The translations under genes and the position numbers were made by a program. Of a stretch of 57,238 nt of DNA, positions 1 through 8,377 are shown piece by piece. Under the pieces are notes generated by a model. It saw only the letters and a program-made list of their open reading frames with translations. It was not told where the DNA came from and searched no databases. Source of the stretch: a bacterium (GTDB taxonomy: Bacteria > Bacillota > Sulfobacillia > UBA995); NCBI GenBank assembly GCA_031082145.1, contig JAVHLP010000012.1:1-57238 (forward strand). The letters are read 5' to 3'. Position 1 is the stretch's first letter. Each line of letters opens with the position of its first letter.

Positions 1-20
1 CTTTGTGTGACCTGCGTTTG

Positions 21-569
21 TCAAACTCCAGCCGGAGCAACCCCCAGGTGCCCGGCAAGAGCGACGTAGCCCCGCGGATCCGGTTTGCGGCAGCCGACCT
101 CCACCGAGGTGATAAGGACCTCAACATACTGCTGGAACGGCGCCAGGTCGCGCTCGACGATTTCCCGCGGCATGCCGTAGGCGACGTCGGTCAGGATCCC
201 CACGGGGACCTTCCGTGCCCGCAGCTGTTGGAGTAGCGGCAGCACATCGGGACAGAGCTCGCTCTCCCGGCGGAAGAAGGCAAAGAAAGCCTCCGCCGCG
301 ACCGGCGCCCGGTGCGTCGATTCCCCCCAGGCGGTCAGGATCTCGCCGAAGACGCGGTCGGCGGTCACCTCCTCCACCCGTGGGTTCACCCGCGTATTGT
401 AGCGGAGCAGAATCGCTTCCGCGGCCGCCCGCCCGCTCTCACCGACGTTCAGGCCGCAGGCGGCGGCCACCGCCGATAGCGCCGGCGGATACAGCTCCCG
501 CCAGTTGAGGGGCACATCCCGGTAGCGGATCAGGGTGTCCCCCAGATCAAAGCCGACGGCAAGGGCCAC
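21..569 (-). CDS. HAD-superfamily hydrolase (C-terminus short or shifted)
   Basis: Haloacid-dehalogenase phosphatase, substrate unknown. Motif I is FDLGDTLI with nucleophile D8, motif II is ILTD with T127, and motif III is RKPDP with K162. A cap-like helical stretch lies between about residues 20 and 105. The frame stops after 182 residues just past LGVAPAGV. HAD proteins normally continue here into motif IV (GD..xxD..GA), so the acidic Mg-binding motif is missing. Either the gene is truncated or a frameshift lies near the window edge, which cuts off the view. It starts 2 nt after the stop of the small membrane protein gene at 572-952, so the two are probably cotranscribed. Confidence 0.75.
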   Translation of the reverse strand: MALAVGFDLGDTLIRYRDVPLNWRELYPPALSAVAAACGLNVGESGRAAAEAILLRYNTRVNPRVEEVTADRVFGEILTAWGESTHRAPVAAEAFFAFFRRESELCPDVLPLLQQLRARKVPVGILTDVAYGMPREIVERDLAPFQQYVEVLITSVEVGCRKPDPRGYVALAGHLGVAPAGV

Positions 570-571
570 GG

Positions 572-952
572 CTACAGGTCCTCCCCCTGGAGCTCGTAGA
601 GGAGATAGCCCCGGGTGTGGCGGACATGAACGAGCAGATGAGCGCCTTCCCGCTCATAGGCCAGGATGGCTCCTAGCCGATCGCGGAACTCCCAACCCCG
701 GGCGGCCAGATAGGCGTTGAGGGGGCCGTCTCCGGGCCCGGCCCGCTGGATGAACACCCGCGGAGTCACCCTGACCATCTCTTGCCCGGTGCACTGCAAC
801 ACGAGGATCGCCCGGGCCAGGTGAAGCGGGTTCACCCCAGCCTGGATCCACACATAGCTCAAGCCGCCGCCCAAGAGGAGGAGGACCAAAACCGAGACAA
901 GCCACAGCCGCCGCCCAGCCACTCTGCCCCACCCCCGTTCCCACCGTTCCAC
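572..952 (-). CDS. Small single-pass membrane protein, unknown function
   Basis: A 126-residue protein that I do not recognise. I start it at the GTG at 952 because GGAGAGGAGAAG lies just upstream. A longer open frame continues upstream but runs antisense through the radical SAM gene and has poor composition. The N-terminus is basic (VERWERGWGRVAGRRLW). One hydrophobic helix at about residues 16-36 follows, then a compact soluble domain of about 85 residues. It lies immediately upstream of the HAD gene and is divergent from the radical SAM gene at 1154, leaving about 200 nt for promoters. Confidence 0.55.
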   Translation of the reverse strand: MERWERGWGRVAGRRLWLVSVLVLLLLGGGLSYVWIQAGVNPLHLARAILVLQCTGQEMVRVTPRVFIQRAGPGDGPLNAYLAARGWEFRDRLGAILAYEREGAHLLVHVRHTRGYLLYELQGEDL

Positions 953-1153
953 CGCTGCCCCCGCTTCTCCTCTCCAGTCGAGGGCCGAGGTGCCTGTTCC
1001 CGGCAGCTGGCCAGACCATCGACCCAGTGACAGTGGACCAGGGCGAAAGCGACGACCCCGGCCTGCTGGGAGGCAGGCTGGATACCCGGCGCCAGAGGGG
1101 AAGCAAGAGATCCGGCGAAGTCTGCAGGGACGCACTCGCCGGGGGGTCGGTGC

Positions 1154-2050
1154 ATGATGGCCGCCGTACTGCGTCAGGTCTTGACCTACCTCCGGCTGTC
1201 GGTCCCCTTCTTCGTCCTCCGGCGGCCGGTGCCGCTGGTGCTCGGTCTGGTCATCACCGACCGCTGCAACCTGGCCTGTCGCCACTGTCGGGTAACCAAC
1301 ACGGGCCGGCGGGACATGACCATGGAGGAGATCAGAGCCCGGCTGACAGAGTTCCGCCGCCGGGGCTACTGCGAGCTATACATCGAGGGCGGAGAACCCT
1401 TTCTGTGGCAAGACGGCCCTTTCACACTCGGCGACGTGATAGCGGAAGCCAGGCGAGCCGGGTATCTTCACGTTCATGTCTACACCAACGGCACTTTCGG
1501 CTTGGACGCGGGGGCGGATTTCTTCTGGGTCAGCCTGGACGGAACCCGCGAGCAACACGACTGCTTGCGAGGCCGTTCCTTCGACCGCGTCCTGACGACC
1601 CTCAAGAGCGCCCCGAAGCGCAAGACAGCCATCATCTACACCGTCAACAACCTGAACAAGCACGTCATTGGGGATTTCCTGGTCCTGGTCCGGGACGAGG
1701 ACTTGAGCGCCCGGGGCGTCATGTTCTACTTCCACACCCCCTACTACGGCATTGACGAGCTGTTCATCGCGCGGGAGGAGCGAGGGCGGCTTACCGACAA
1801 GCTCATCGGTTTCAAGCGACAGGGGCTGCCGGTGCTGAACTCCTACGCCGCGCTGCGGGCGTTTCGGGACGGCACCGGGAAGCGGCCGGGCCCCATCTCC
1901 CTCATCGCCGATGTGGCGGGCGAGCACTTCTGCTGCCGCTACGCCAATCCGGCAACCTGCCGGGATTGCGGCTTCACGGCTTGCATGGAGATAACCGAGG
2001 CCCAGCGGTTGCGTCCCAGCGCCTTGGCCACCCTGCTGCGGTTCTGGTAG
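1154..2050 (+). CDS. Radical SAM protein with C-terminal cysteine cluster
   Basis: Radical S-adenosylmethionine enzyme of 298 residues. The CX3CX2C cluster motif is C38-NLA-C42-RH-C45. It is followed by the glycine-rich EGGEPF loop at about 78-83 and a YTNGT strand near 110, as in the SPASM/Twitch and MoaA-like group. The tail has five cysteines (C260, C261, C269, C272, C277), possibly ligands for an auxiliary Fe-S cluster or a zinc site. The start is the first ATG of ATGATG after a GGGGGG-type site. No peptide substrate gene is visible nearby. It ends 8 nt from the convergent HemW-like radical SAM gene. The target is unknown. Confidence 0.8.
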   Translation: MMAAVLRQVLTYLRLSVPFFVLRRPVPLVLGLVITDRCNLACRHCRVTNTGRRDMTMEEIRARLTEFRRRGYCELYIEGGEPFLWQDGPFTLGDVIAEARRAGYLHVHVYTNGTFGLDAGADFFWVSLDGTREQHDCLRGRSFDRVLTTLKSAPKRKTAIIYTVNNLNKHVIGDFLVLVRDEDLSARGVMFYFHTPYYGIDELFIAREERGRLTDKLIGFKRQGLPVLNSYAALRAFRDGTGKRPGPISLIADVAGEHFCCRYANPATCRDCGFTACMEITEAQRLRPSALATLLRFW

Positions 2051-2057
2051 AACTGAG

Positions 2058-3284
2058 CTACAGCTCGAGTTCGCCCGGAAAGGCCGCCCGGCGGCCAGCC
2101 TGCCAGAGACCGGCGATATAGCGACTGGTGTAATAACGCTCCAGCAGGTGGTAAAGGAAGAAACCGCGTCGGGTGAAGGTGACCCCCCCACCGTCGGGGG
2201 TCACCAGCCCCAGCCGGCGGGCAGCCACCAACCGGCGATGGAAGTACGGGAGCGAGGCCCAGGCAGGGTCGGCGGGATCTATACGCCCCTCGTAGCAGGC
2301 CCAGAACAGCCGGTAGAGGGCGGCCTCAGCCGCGGTCAACCGGGTGTGCAGGGCCGCCGGCGACCGGCCGGACAGCACGGCGTCGCAGTAAGCCGCGAGA
2401 TCGAAGGTATTCACCCGGAAGCAGCCGTCCAGGCAAGACGCCGCCCCCACCCCCAGCCCGATGTAGCGTTGACGCGTGATCGAGGTATAGGGCACTTTGC
2501 CTGGGTGGGTCCAGGTCCAGACTGATGTCCGTTCGTAGGCGCGAGCGGCGGCCGTATCGGCCAGGGCGTTCAGAGTATGCCACTGCCGCAAGAGAGAGTA
2601 ATGACTGACAGCGTTGGTGAAGGGGAACTCCATGAAGGGGTAAGCCGATACCTGATCGACACCCAGGGACAGCAGCCGGTCCATGTCCCGGCCCGCCTGC
2701 TCCGCGGTCTGGCCCGGCAGGCCCGTGATGAGGTCGATGTTCACGGTGGCCAGCCCCGCCGCCAGGGCGGCTTCAGTCGCCGCCAAGGCTTCGGCCGGCC
2801 CATAGTCACGCCCCAGCCAGTGTAAGGCCCTTTCCTGGAGGGACTCCACACCAAGGCTCACCATGTTGATGCCTTGCTCCAACAACCACTCCAGGCCTTC
2901 GGTGGTGGCATCCCGCGGGTGTAGTTCGATGGCCAGTGCCGGACTCTCCGTCAGGCAGGGTCGCAGGAGTTGCAGTAATCGGCTGACGGCAGCCGGCACG
3001 GTAGCGGGAGTACCACCGCCGAAGTAGACGGAGGACACGGCGAGCCCGGGCCGGATCGCTAACGATGCCGCCTCGCGGCTCAGGGCCTCGCGGTAGCGCT
3101 CGGCCGCGTCGGGCGTGTAGAGGACCCGGGTGTAGGGGCAGAAGGAGCACAGGCGGCGGCAGAAAGGTATGTGCACGTAGATCCCCAGTGCCGTCTGCAG
3201 CCCATTCTCCGGCCCGGGACCGGGCAGGAAGCGGAAGCGGCCCCAGTCGCCGGTGGCGAGCCGGTACAGTATGCGATCCAACAC
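2058..3284 (-). CDS. HemN/HemW-like radical SAM protein (coproporphyrinogen III oxidase family)
   Basis: 408 residues related to oxygen-independent coproporphyrinogen oxidase and its relatives HemW and HutW. The N-terminal segment contains YVHIPFCRRLCSFCPY with C42, C46 and C49 in CX3CX2C spacing, then YFGGGTP at about 87-93, and later the SLGVESLQ and DLITGLPGQT strands typical of HemN/HemW. The C-terminal third looks like the helical HemN C-terminal domain. True HemN differs at its N-terminus, and heme-chaperone HemW normally lies in the hrcA-grpE region, so neither name is safe. The gene is tail-to-tail with another radical SAM gene. Confidence 0.75.
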   Translation of the reverse strand: MLDRILYRLATGDWGRFRFLPGPGPENGLQTALGIYVHIPFCRRLCSFCPYTRVLYTPDAAERYREALSREAASLAIRPGLAVSSVYFGGGTPATVPAAVSRLLQLLRPCLTESPALAIELHPRDATTEGLEWLLEQGINMVSLGVESLQERALHWLGRDYGPAEALAATEAALAAGLATVNIDLITGLPGQTAEQAGRDMDRLLSLGVDQVSAYPFMEFPFTNAVSHYSLLRQWHTLNALADTAAARAYERTSVWTWTHPGKVPYTSITRQRYIGLGVGAASCLDGCFRVNTFDLAAYCDAVLSGRSPAALHTRLTAAEAALYRLFWACYEGRIDPADPAWASLPYFHRRLVAARRLGLVTPDGGGVTFTRRGFFLYHLLERYYTSRYIAGLWQAGRRAAFPGELEL

Positions 3285-3433
3285 CTCGGGCGACCCCTCT
3301 CCTATTCTTCAGCCCCCACAGCCCACATCCGCGCTTGCCATGGCCCGCCCGAAGAACTGTGTCCGTCACCGGCCACGGTTCATGAAGCTAGGAGGCACAG
3401 CGGTTTCTCGGTTTCGTGGTGATCAACTCTCGT

Positions 3434-4255
3434 CTAGTAGCCATAGCGGAGGAACACGAGGAGCAGTCCCCATATGGTAGCGATCGTCGCGGCAACACCT
3501 CCTTCGACGCCGAAGGATCCCCCTGTTACGGTCTCAGAGCCTGTCAGTCTGACCAACTGCCAGCCACTGCTCAGTGACCGGCCGCTTACCGTGAGCCCCA
3601 AGACCGGGCCCCAAAGGGCATTCCAGCTGAAATGAACCGCTATCGGCAGCCACAGGTCTTGCGTGGACAGATAGCTATACCCGAGAAGCACCCCTGCCAG
3701 CAGAAGGTTGAAGGAGGCCAGCGGGGCCCCTCGTGTCGCTCCGAGATGAAGCGCTGAAAACACCAGTGCCGACACGACCAGTCCCGCCAGAGGGCTGATG
3801 AACTCCGCCACCGTGACCTGGACGTAGCGGACCATCACCTGCTGCGTTATTGCGTTCAACAGAACAGCAGAGATCATCACCAGCAGGGGCCACCAGATCG
3901 GCCTGCCGCGGGAGCCTAACTCCAAGTGACCGGTGAGCCGAAGTATTGCCAACGTGAGGCCCACCATTCCCGCGCCCAGCCCAAGGCCCAAGAGCATGTG
4001 CTGAAAGGACGTGCCCCTCAGGAAGCCGATCGAGGCAAAGCTCCGCCTGTCAAAGAGCCACATCACCATTGCCACGGCCAGAATGGTGCTCACGAGCGAC
4101 AGGCTCTCCAGCACCAACCGTGAAAACGGGCGGTCCAGTGCCTCCGCTGCCTCGTACTTCCGGATGATGGGTACCGTCAGCGGCGCCAGAAGCGTTCCCC
4201 ATAATGCCAGGAAAGCCGTCAACCGGAACAGAATCGCCTTGGCTGCAGTTCCCAC
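3434..4255 (-). CDS. CPBP-family intramembrane protein with degenerate active site
   Basis: 273-residue multi-pass protein of the CAAX protease/bacteriocin-processing (Abi/CPBP) family. The family's later motifs are present: FSALH with H170, and HFSWN with H208 and N212. The first motif, normally EExxxR, reads QQVMVR at 138-143, so both catalytic glutamates are glutamines. About seven hydrophobic segments can be traced. It may be a non-proteolytic relative or a decaying gene. It sits between housekeeping genes and the McrBC island, on the same strand as mcrC and separated from it by an ABC remnant. Confidence 0.75.
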   Translation of the reverse strand: MGTAAKAILFRLTAFLALWGTLLAPLTVPIIRKYEAAEALDRPFSRLVLESLSLVSTILAVAMVMWLFDRRSFASIGFLRGTSFQHMLLGLGLGAGMVGLTLAILRLTGHLELGSRGRPIWWPLLVMISAVLLNAITQQVMVRYVQVTVAEFISPLAGLVVSALVFSALHLGATRGAPLASFNLLLAGVLLGYSYLSTQDLWLPIAVHFSWNALWGPVLGLTVSGRSLSSGWQLVRLTGSETVTGGSFGVEGGVAATIATIWGLLLVFLRYGY

Positions 4256-4285
4256 TAGCCGGACTCCCTGCTCACCAGTTGGGGG

Positions 4286-4372
4286 CTAGAACAGGCTGGC
4301 GTATAGGCCGGCATGGGTCAGGAGCTCTACATGGGTACCGTCCTCTACGAGCTGCGCGGCCTGGCCGGGTCC
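4286..4372 (-). pseudogene. Remnant of an ABC exporter ATPase C-terminus
   Basis: About 28 codons ending at a TAG stop read GQAAQLVEDGTHVELL.. and then GLYASLF. This matches the extreme C-terminus of ABC exporter ATPases (..E.GTHEELL...G.YA.L..). Upstream in the same frame the resemblance vanishes and there is no Walker or signature sequence. The remainder of 4256-4491 holds nothing else I recognise. It looks like the residue of a deleted transporter gene beside the restriction island. Confidence 0.5.
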
Positions 4373-4491
4373 TTCCGTGCCCTGCAGCCGGGGCACTCCA
4401 CCGCCAGTTGATCCTCTGCCGTCCGCAGCCGCCGAGCAAGAGTTCCCTCTGTGCACCTGACTAGTGCGCTGACCACCCTTAGCGCGCCAAC

Positions 4492-5769
4492 TCATTGTAG
4501 AGTGCCACCCTTCCTTCCCGCGAACTCAGGGCATTCCAGACAATCACCAAGGCGTACCCGCCGGAATACCACGTCCATCCTCCGCCCGTTCGGCCCCTCG
4601 AACCCGTACACTCGGTCATCGCCGGATGAGTGCAGTTGTGCACTCGGCGAACCGGGATATAGCGCGATCACCCTACCCTTTGAGGGGTTGTCGGCGAGTC
4701 CGTAGATCGTCAGTTGATACAGATCGCCCACATCGGTTGATCGGCGATCAAGAAACTTGTACTTGGCGTCCACAATCGCGATAACCCGACCCTCAGAGTC
4801 AAGCACGCGAAAATCCGGGCGCATCCGGGGAGTTGGTTGGCCAGGCGGAGCCGTGTAGAAGGAAAGGCAAATCTGCTTCGCAACCCGATGCCCGTCCGGA
4901 ACCACATCCTCCAGCAATCGCCCGATGAAGCGCTCGAACAGATGACTCATATTCAGTAGGAAGCCCGGAAAATGGCAAGTGTGCCCGTCAGATCGGTCCA
5001 GGCTCGCCTCCTGGTGAAGCAGATAGCAGAGATCCAGTGCTGGGCGGTAGTGCTGGTTCAACCGGGTCAGGCTTCGATAAGCTGTGCGAAAAGCGCTCTC
5101 CGTTAGGGTTATCGGGGTGGCGCACTCCTCCAGGAACGTCTGAAGGGTCCCAAGCTCCCGGAGCAAGAAGCGGTTCCTGGTCAGGCGTCGCGCCAGCGCT
5201 AGGGCCCCCGTAACCAACTGGTTCACCAATACGTCCGTGGTTCGGCGCTCGTAACGGCAAGGCAGCGTCGCCCCCACCCGTGGGCTGGTCGCCACCCCCG
5301 CAAAGCGAATACTGCCACGAACCGTGGCAAGCTCAGCCTCTTCCTCGACATAGGACTGAAAGAGCCCCTGGCGCACCAGCCCACTAACGTGACGAACCAA
5401 GCCCGCAACAACCAAGTCTTCCGCTGCCAATCTGGATATGCCGGCCACTCCCGACCGCTCATAGAGGGTCAGATCATCAACGCCGTAGGCGTACTGCATC
5501 ATACGGAGCATGTCCGGATGGGGTAGGCGCGGATCGATGCGCAGGGCAAAGTGCTCGAACGGCACATAGCCGACATGGGACCACGTCTCGATTTCCATTC
5601 CCGCGCGTAGTTCACGGATCTCAAGCTTGCCCTGCTCTCGCAATCGCTCGATGAACCTTCGATCCCGCCATGTCAGGGGCGGTAACACACACGCGGGATC
5701 CCGCTCGTCGAAGTACTCACGGGACCATTCGGCCACAGAGATGACTGGATAGGCCGGTGCTAGCATCAC
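4492..5769 (-). CDS. mcrC: McrC-type nuclease subunit of a modification-dependent restriction system
   Basis: 425 residues. The N-terminal part is the McrC-family domain that contacts the McrB ring. The C-terminal part holds the PD-(D/E)XK nuclease: PDF with D319, then IVDAKYK with D334 and K336. LFERF (277-281) is also a family motif. McrC cuts DNA and stimulates the GTPase of McrB, which recognises modified cytosines. Its start codon overlaps the stop of the mcrB-like gene by 4 nt (ATGA), so the two are translationally coupled. GC content looks lower than in the flanking genes, consistent with transfer of the pair. Confidence 0.88.
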   Translation of the reverse strand: MMLAPAYPVISVAEWSREYFDERDPACVLPPLTWRDRRFIERLREQGKLEIRELRAGMEIETWSHVGYVPFEHFALRIDPRLPHPDMLRMMQYAYGVDDLTLYERSGVAGISRLAAEDLVVAGLVRHVSGLVRQGLFQSYVEEEAELATVRGSIRFAGVATSPRVGATLPCRYERRTTDVLVNQLVTGALALARRLTRNRFLLRELGTLQTFLEECATPITLTESAFRTAYRSLTRLNQHYRPALDLCYLLHQEASLDRSDGHTCHFPGFLLNMSHLFERFIGRLLEDVVPDGHRVAKQICLSFYTAPPGQPTPRMRPDFRVLDSEGRVIAIVDAKYKFLDRRSTDVGDLYQLTIYGLADNPSKGRVIALYPGSPSAQLHSSGDDRVYGFEGPNGRRMDVVFRRVRLGDCLECPEFAGRKGGTLQ

Positions 5770-8048
5770 GGCTGCTCGCCCACTACCTCTGCGTTGATCA
5801 GCTGGCGGACCCGCTCCAGTAGCAAGGATTCGTGTCCCGATGCCATCACCTCGGGATGAAACCGTTGCCGGACCTCGTCTACCAGCCCGGAGCCCAGAAT
5901 CTGCTGCAGCATGGCATAGTCGTCGTAGCAGTAGTCCTGTAACAGCGGTAACACCTTGTCCCTCAGCACAGCGGCCAGGGCGGTTGCCGTTCTCAGGGAC
6001 TCACCAGTTGCGTCCAGGAAGTAGGCATGGCCAATCTGGAGGTTTCGGTTCAGTACCCTCACGATCCGATCGTTCAGCGCCATGAGCAGCTGGTCCAACG
6101 GGATCCCGTTCAGGTCCGTACCGCTTAGCAAGGTGGGATCCGGCATGAGTTCTCGAAAAGCGAACCGCCGGCGCAAGGCCGTATCCAGGACGGCGATGCT
6201 CTTGTCGGCGGTATTCATGGTCGCGATGATATAGATGTTCTCCGGCACCGCGAACGAGTCCCCCGAGATGGGCAATTGCACCGAGACGGAACCGGGGTCG
6301 TCCGGCCGCCACCTCTTATCCCGCTCAAGAAGAGTGATCAACTCCCCGAAGATCCGGGGAGTGTTCCCGCGGTTCACCTCATCAATGATAAGCACAAAGG
6401 TACGGTCCGGTTCCTGCCGGGCGTCCCGGCAAAGCTGCTTGAAGAGCCCGTCCTGAATCTGGAAATGGGGCGTCCCGTCATCGGTAAGATAAGGCCGATA
6501 CCCCTCCACGAACTCTTCGTAACCGTAGGCGGGGTGGAAGGTACACATGCGGAGGTAAGGAACTGCTGGTCGCTGTTCCGTCTTGATATGTCCTGCCAGG
6601 CCCGGATTTCGCTCCACGATCAGGCGCAGCAGGTGTTGCGCCTCCCCAGGCTCGATGGGGAAGAGCGTCCCGCGATTGGACATCCTCACCGGTCGCGAAG
6701 CCCGGAGTACCGGGTGCTTGCGAATCTCCTCGTAAGGCACCGGCTCATCCAACAGAGCCACCCGCTCCAGGGTCAGGACCCGATCATGCTCGGTGTCATG
6801 CAGCTCCTGGTGCACTCGGGCCAGAGCCATGAGGGCCAGACCCGGGGTCGCCTCGTAGCCAAAGACCAGGTCGCCCACTTGGGCTGCCTGAAAGCTCTGA
6901 TGAATGCGGCCAAAAACAAAGTCAACACTGTCTTGCTTGCGGAAAGACTGCCAGGACCCCCTGCCGGGGTTGGCCACACACCACCAGGTCGCCTGTGTCT
7001 CCCGCGAAGTGCCGTCCACCCGCAGCGTCTCGCGTTCGTCCGCGGTGAGGGCGGAGACGTCTGCTTTGTCGAAGTTGTTGGTGGCGATGATTGTCTCGGC
7101 GAGGCGACGCGCGTAGTAGGTCTTTCCCGTCCCCGGCGGCCCGTACAGTACGATCTGCCCCGTCTCGGTCAGGGGTCTGCACAGCTGCTCCAGGAGCGGA
7201 TCGGCTTCCGGCGGTCCATCAGCATCTTCGGGGGGAATATCGGTACCGGTCCCAGGTTTTGGCTCACGCCACTGCCGCTTGAGCTCCGGCGCGTAGAAGT
7301 TCACCGGCTCATCGGTCCGGTCGGACTGCAACCGCTCGCGGATCAAGGAGATTCTTCGATCCAGGGGCGCCTCTTTCGCCTCGGGAGGCAGGCAGTGAGA
7401 ATAGGTCAGAGCGATCCGGTGCTTGTCACTACTGCTGATGATCCGCTCGAATTCACCGGGGAAACGCATATGCAGCAAGGCGTGCCGCATGTCGTAGGCT
7501 CGATCACTGGGGTTGACCTGCTCAAGACAGGCGTCAAGAAGGCTTGCCGTCTGCCACGGATCGTCCAGCGTTGCGCCGGGATCGGGCAGGCGCTTCAACT
7601 CCCGCGCCATAAGAAGGACCAGCCATAGCTGCAGGTACTTCTGGTGGTAGCGCTGCGAGGTGCGGGTGAAGCCTTGGGACAGTGCCTCCCGGACCGGGGA
7701 CTGCTGAAGGGGTTCGGGCACACCGCCCATTCGGCAGATACGGGTGACAAATCCCCATTTGGTCTCTGGCCGCATGAAGGTGGAGGGAAGGGAGTAGACG
7801 ACAAACGAATCGGCCAGCACCTTATGGCAGGCCTGGGGAAGGTCGGACAACTGCTCTTCGAGTTTCTCCCAGAAGGATCGGTCGCCGTAATGAGGTTCTT
7901 CCACAAAGCGATGTACTAGGATGGACACATGGTCCAGGGTCCAGATCCCCGGGTCATCCCACAGCAGGCACCCGTCCGAGCGCAGGCATCGCTGCTCGAA
8001 GAGGTTCATGACCTCATAGACTTGAGGTGATCCCGGATGCTTGGGCAT
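5766..8048 (-). CDS. mcrB: McrB-type AAA+ GTPase with an inserted EVE domain
   Basis: 760-residue motor and recognition subunit of a McrBC system. Residues 1-260 form a helical N-terminal domain I cannot assign. Walker A GPPGTGKT is at 303-310, Walker B VLIIDE at 552-557, the McrB GTPase signature MNTADKS at 611-617 and the arginine motif RRRF at 627-630. Between Walker A and the McrB motif FHPAYGYEEFVEG (504-516) lies an insert. Its residues 353-475 open with TWWCVANPG, the hallmark of EVE domains, which are PUA-like readers of modified bases. The reader therefore sits inside the ATPase fold instead of at the N-terminus. The start ATG follows GAGGGG. It is coupled to mcrC downstream. Confidence 0.88.
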   Translation of the reverse strand: MPKHPGSPQVYEVMNLFEQRCLRSDGCLLWDDPGIWTLDHVSILVHRFVEEPHYGDRSFWEKLEEQLSDLPQACHKVLADSFVVYSLPSTFMRPETKWGFVTRICRMGGVPEPLQQSPVREALSQGFTRTSQRYHQKYLQLWLVLLMARELKRLPDPGATLDDPWQTASLLDACLEQVNPSDRAYDMRHALLHMRFPGEFERIISSSDKHRIALTYSHCLPPEAKEAPLDRRISLIRERLQSDRTDEPVNFYAPELKRQWREPKPGTGTDIPPEDADGPPEADPLLEQLCRPLTETGQIVLYGPPGTGKTYYARRLAETIIATNNFDKADVSALTADERETLRVDGTSRETQATWWCVANPGRGSWQSFRKQDSVDFVFGRIHQSFQAAQVGDLVFGYEATPGLALMALARVHQELHDTEHDRVLTLERVALLDEPVPYEEIRKHPVLRASRPVRMSNRGTLFPIEPGEAQHLLRLIVERNPGLAGHIKTEQRPAVPYLRMCTFHPAYGYEEFVEGYRPYLTDDGTPHFQIQDGLFKQLCRDARQEPDRTFVLIIDEVNRGNTPRIFGELITLLERDKRWRPDDPGSVSVQLPISGDSFAVPENIYIIATMNTADKSIAVLDTALRRRFAFRELMPDPTLLSGTDLNGIPLDQLLMALNDRIVRVLNRNLQIGHAYFLDATGESLRTATALAAVLRDKVLPLLQDYCYDDYAMLQQILGSGLVDEVRQRFHPEVMASGHESLLLERVRQLINAEVVGEQP

Positions 8049-8186
8049 GAGAAGAATCCCCTCGCTTGCTCATAGTGCGTAACTTCGCGGTTGCAGTTGT
8101 TTCCACAAAGTGTCACTGTGGTCCTGCTTAGCAGTACCGAGCCTTGATGGTCTCCCGCTTGGGCAACCGGCAGGAGCCCACCTGTT

Positions 8187-8324
8187 TCAGGGCCTCAGGG
8201 GCAGAATGGTAATGGAGTATCGCAGGTAATCCGGGTCCTTGTTGCACTCCAGCCGCTGGTCAAGGTGCCCGTTACCTTCCCTACCCGACTTGAGAACATA
8301 CGTGAACCCTTCGTGAGCCAGTTC
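8187..8324 (-). pseudogene. Unidentified gene fragment upstream of mcrB
   Basis: An open stretch of 45 codons closed by TGA and bounded upstream by an in-frame TAG. It has protein-like composition (..HEGFTYVLKSGREGNGHL.. and ..DPDYLRYSITILPLRP) but no ATG, GTG or TTG start. I cannot assign a family. It looks like the C-terminal end of a lost gene within 8049-8377, which otherwise contains only the mcrB upstream region. The moderate GC resembles the mcrBC genes and suggests one acquired block. Confidence 0.3.
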
Positions 8325-8377
8325 CTATACGGCTCCAGCCCCTCTTCCGTTCCCCGCTGCGCCTTCGTTCCTCCGCT

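Noticed and set aside
572-1285. Long 237-residue form of the small membrane protein
   Set aside because: The first 110 residues run antisense to the radical SAM gene; the internal GTG at 952 has a good Shine-Dalgarno.
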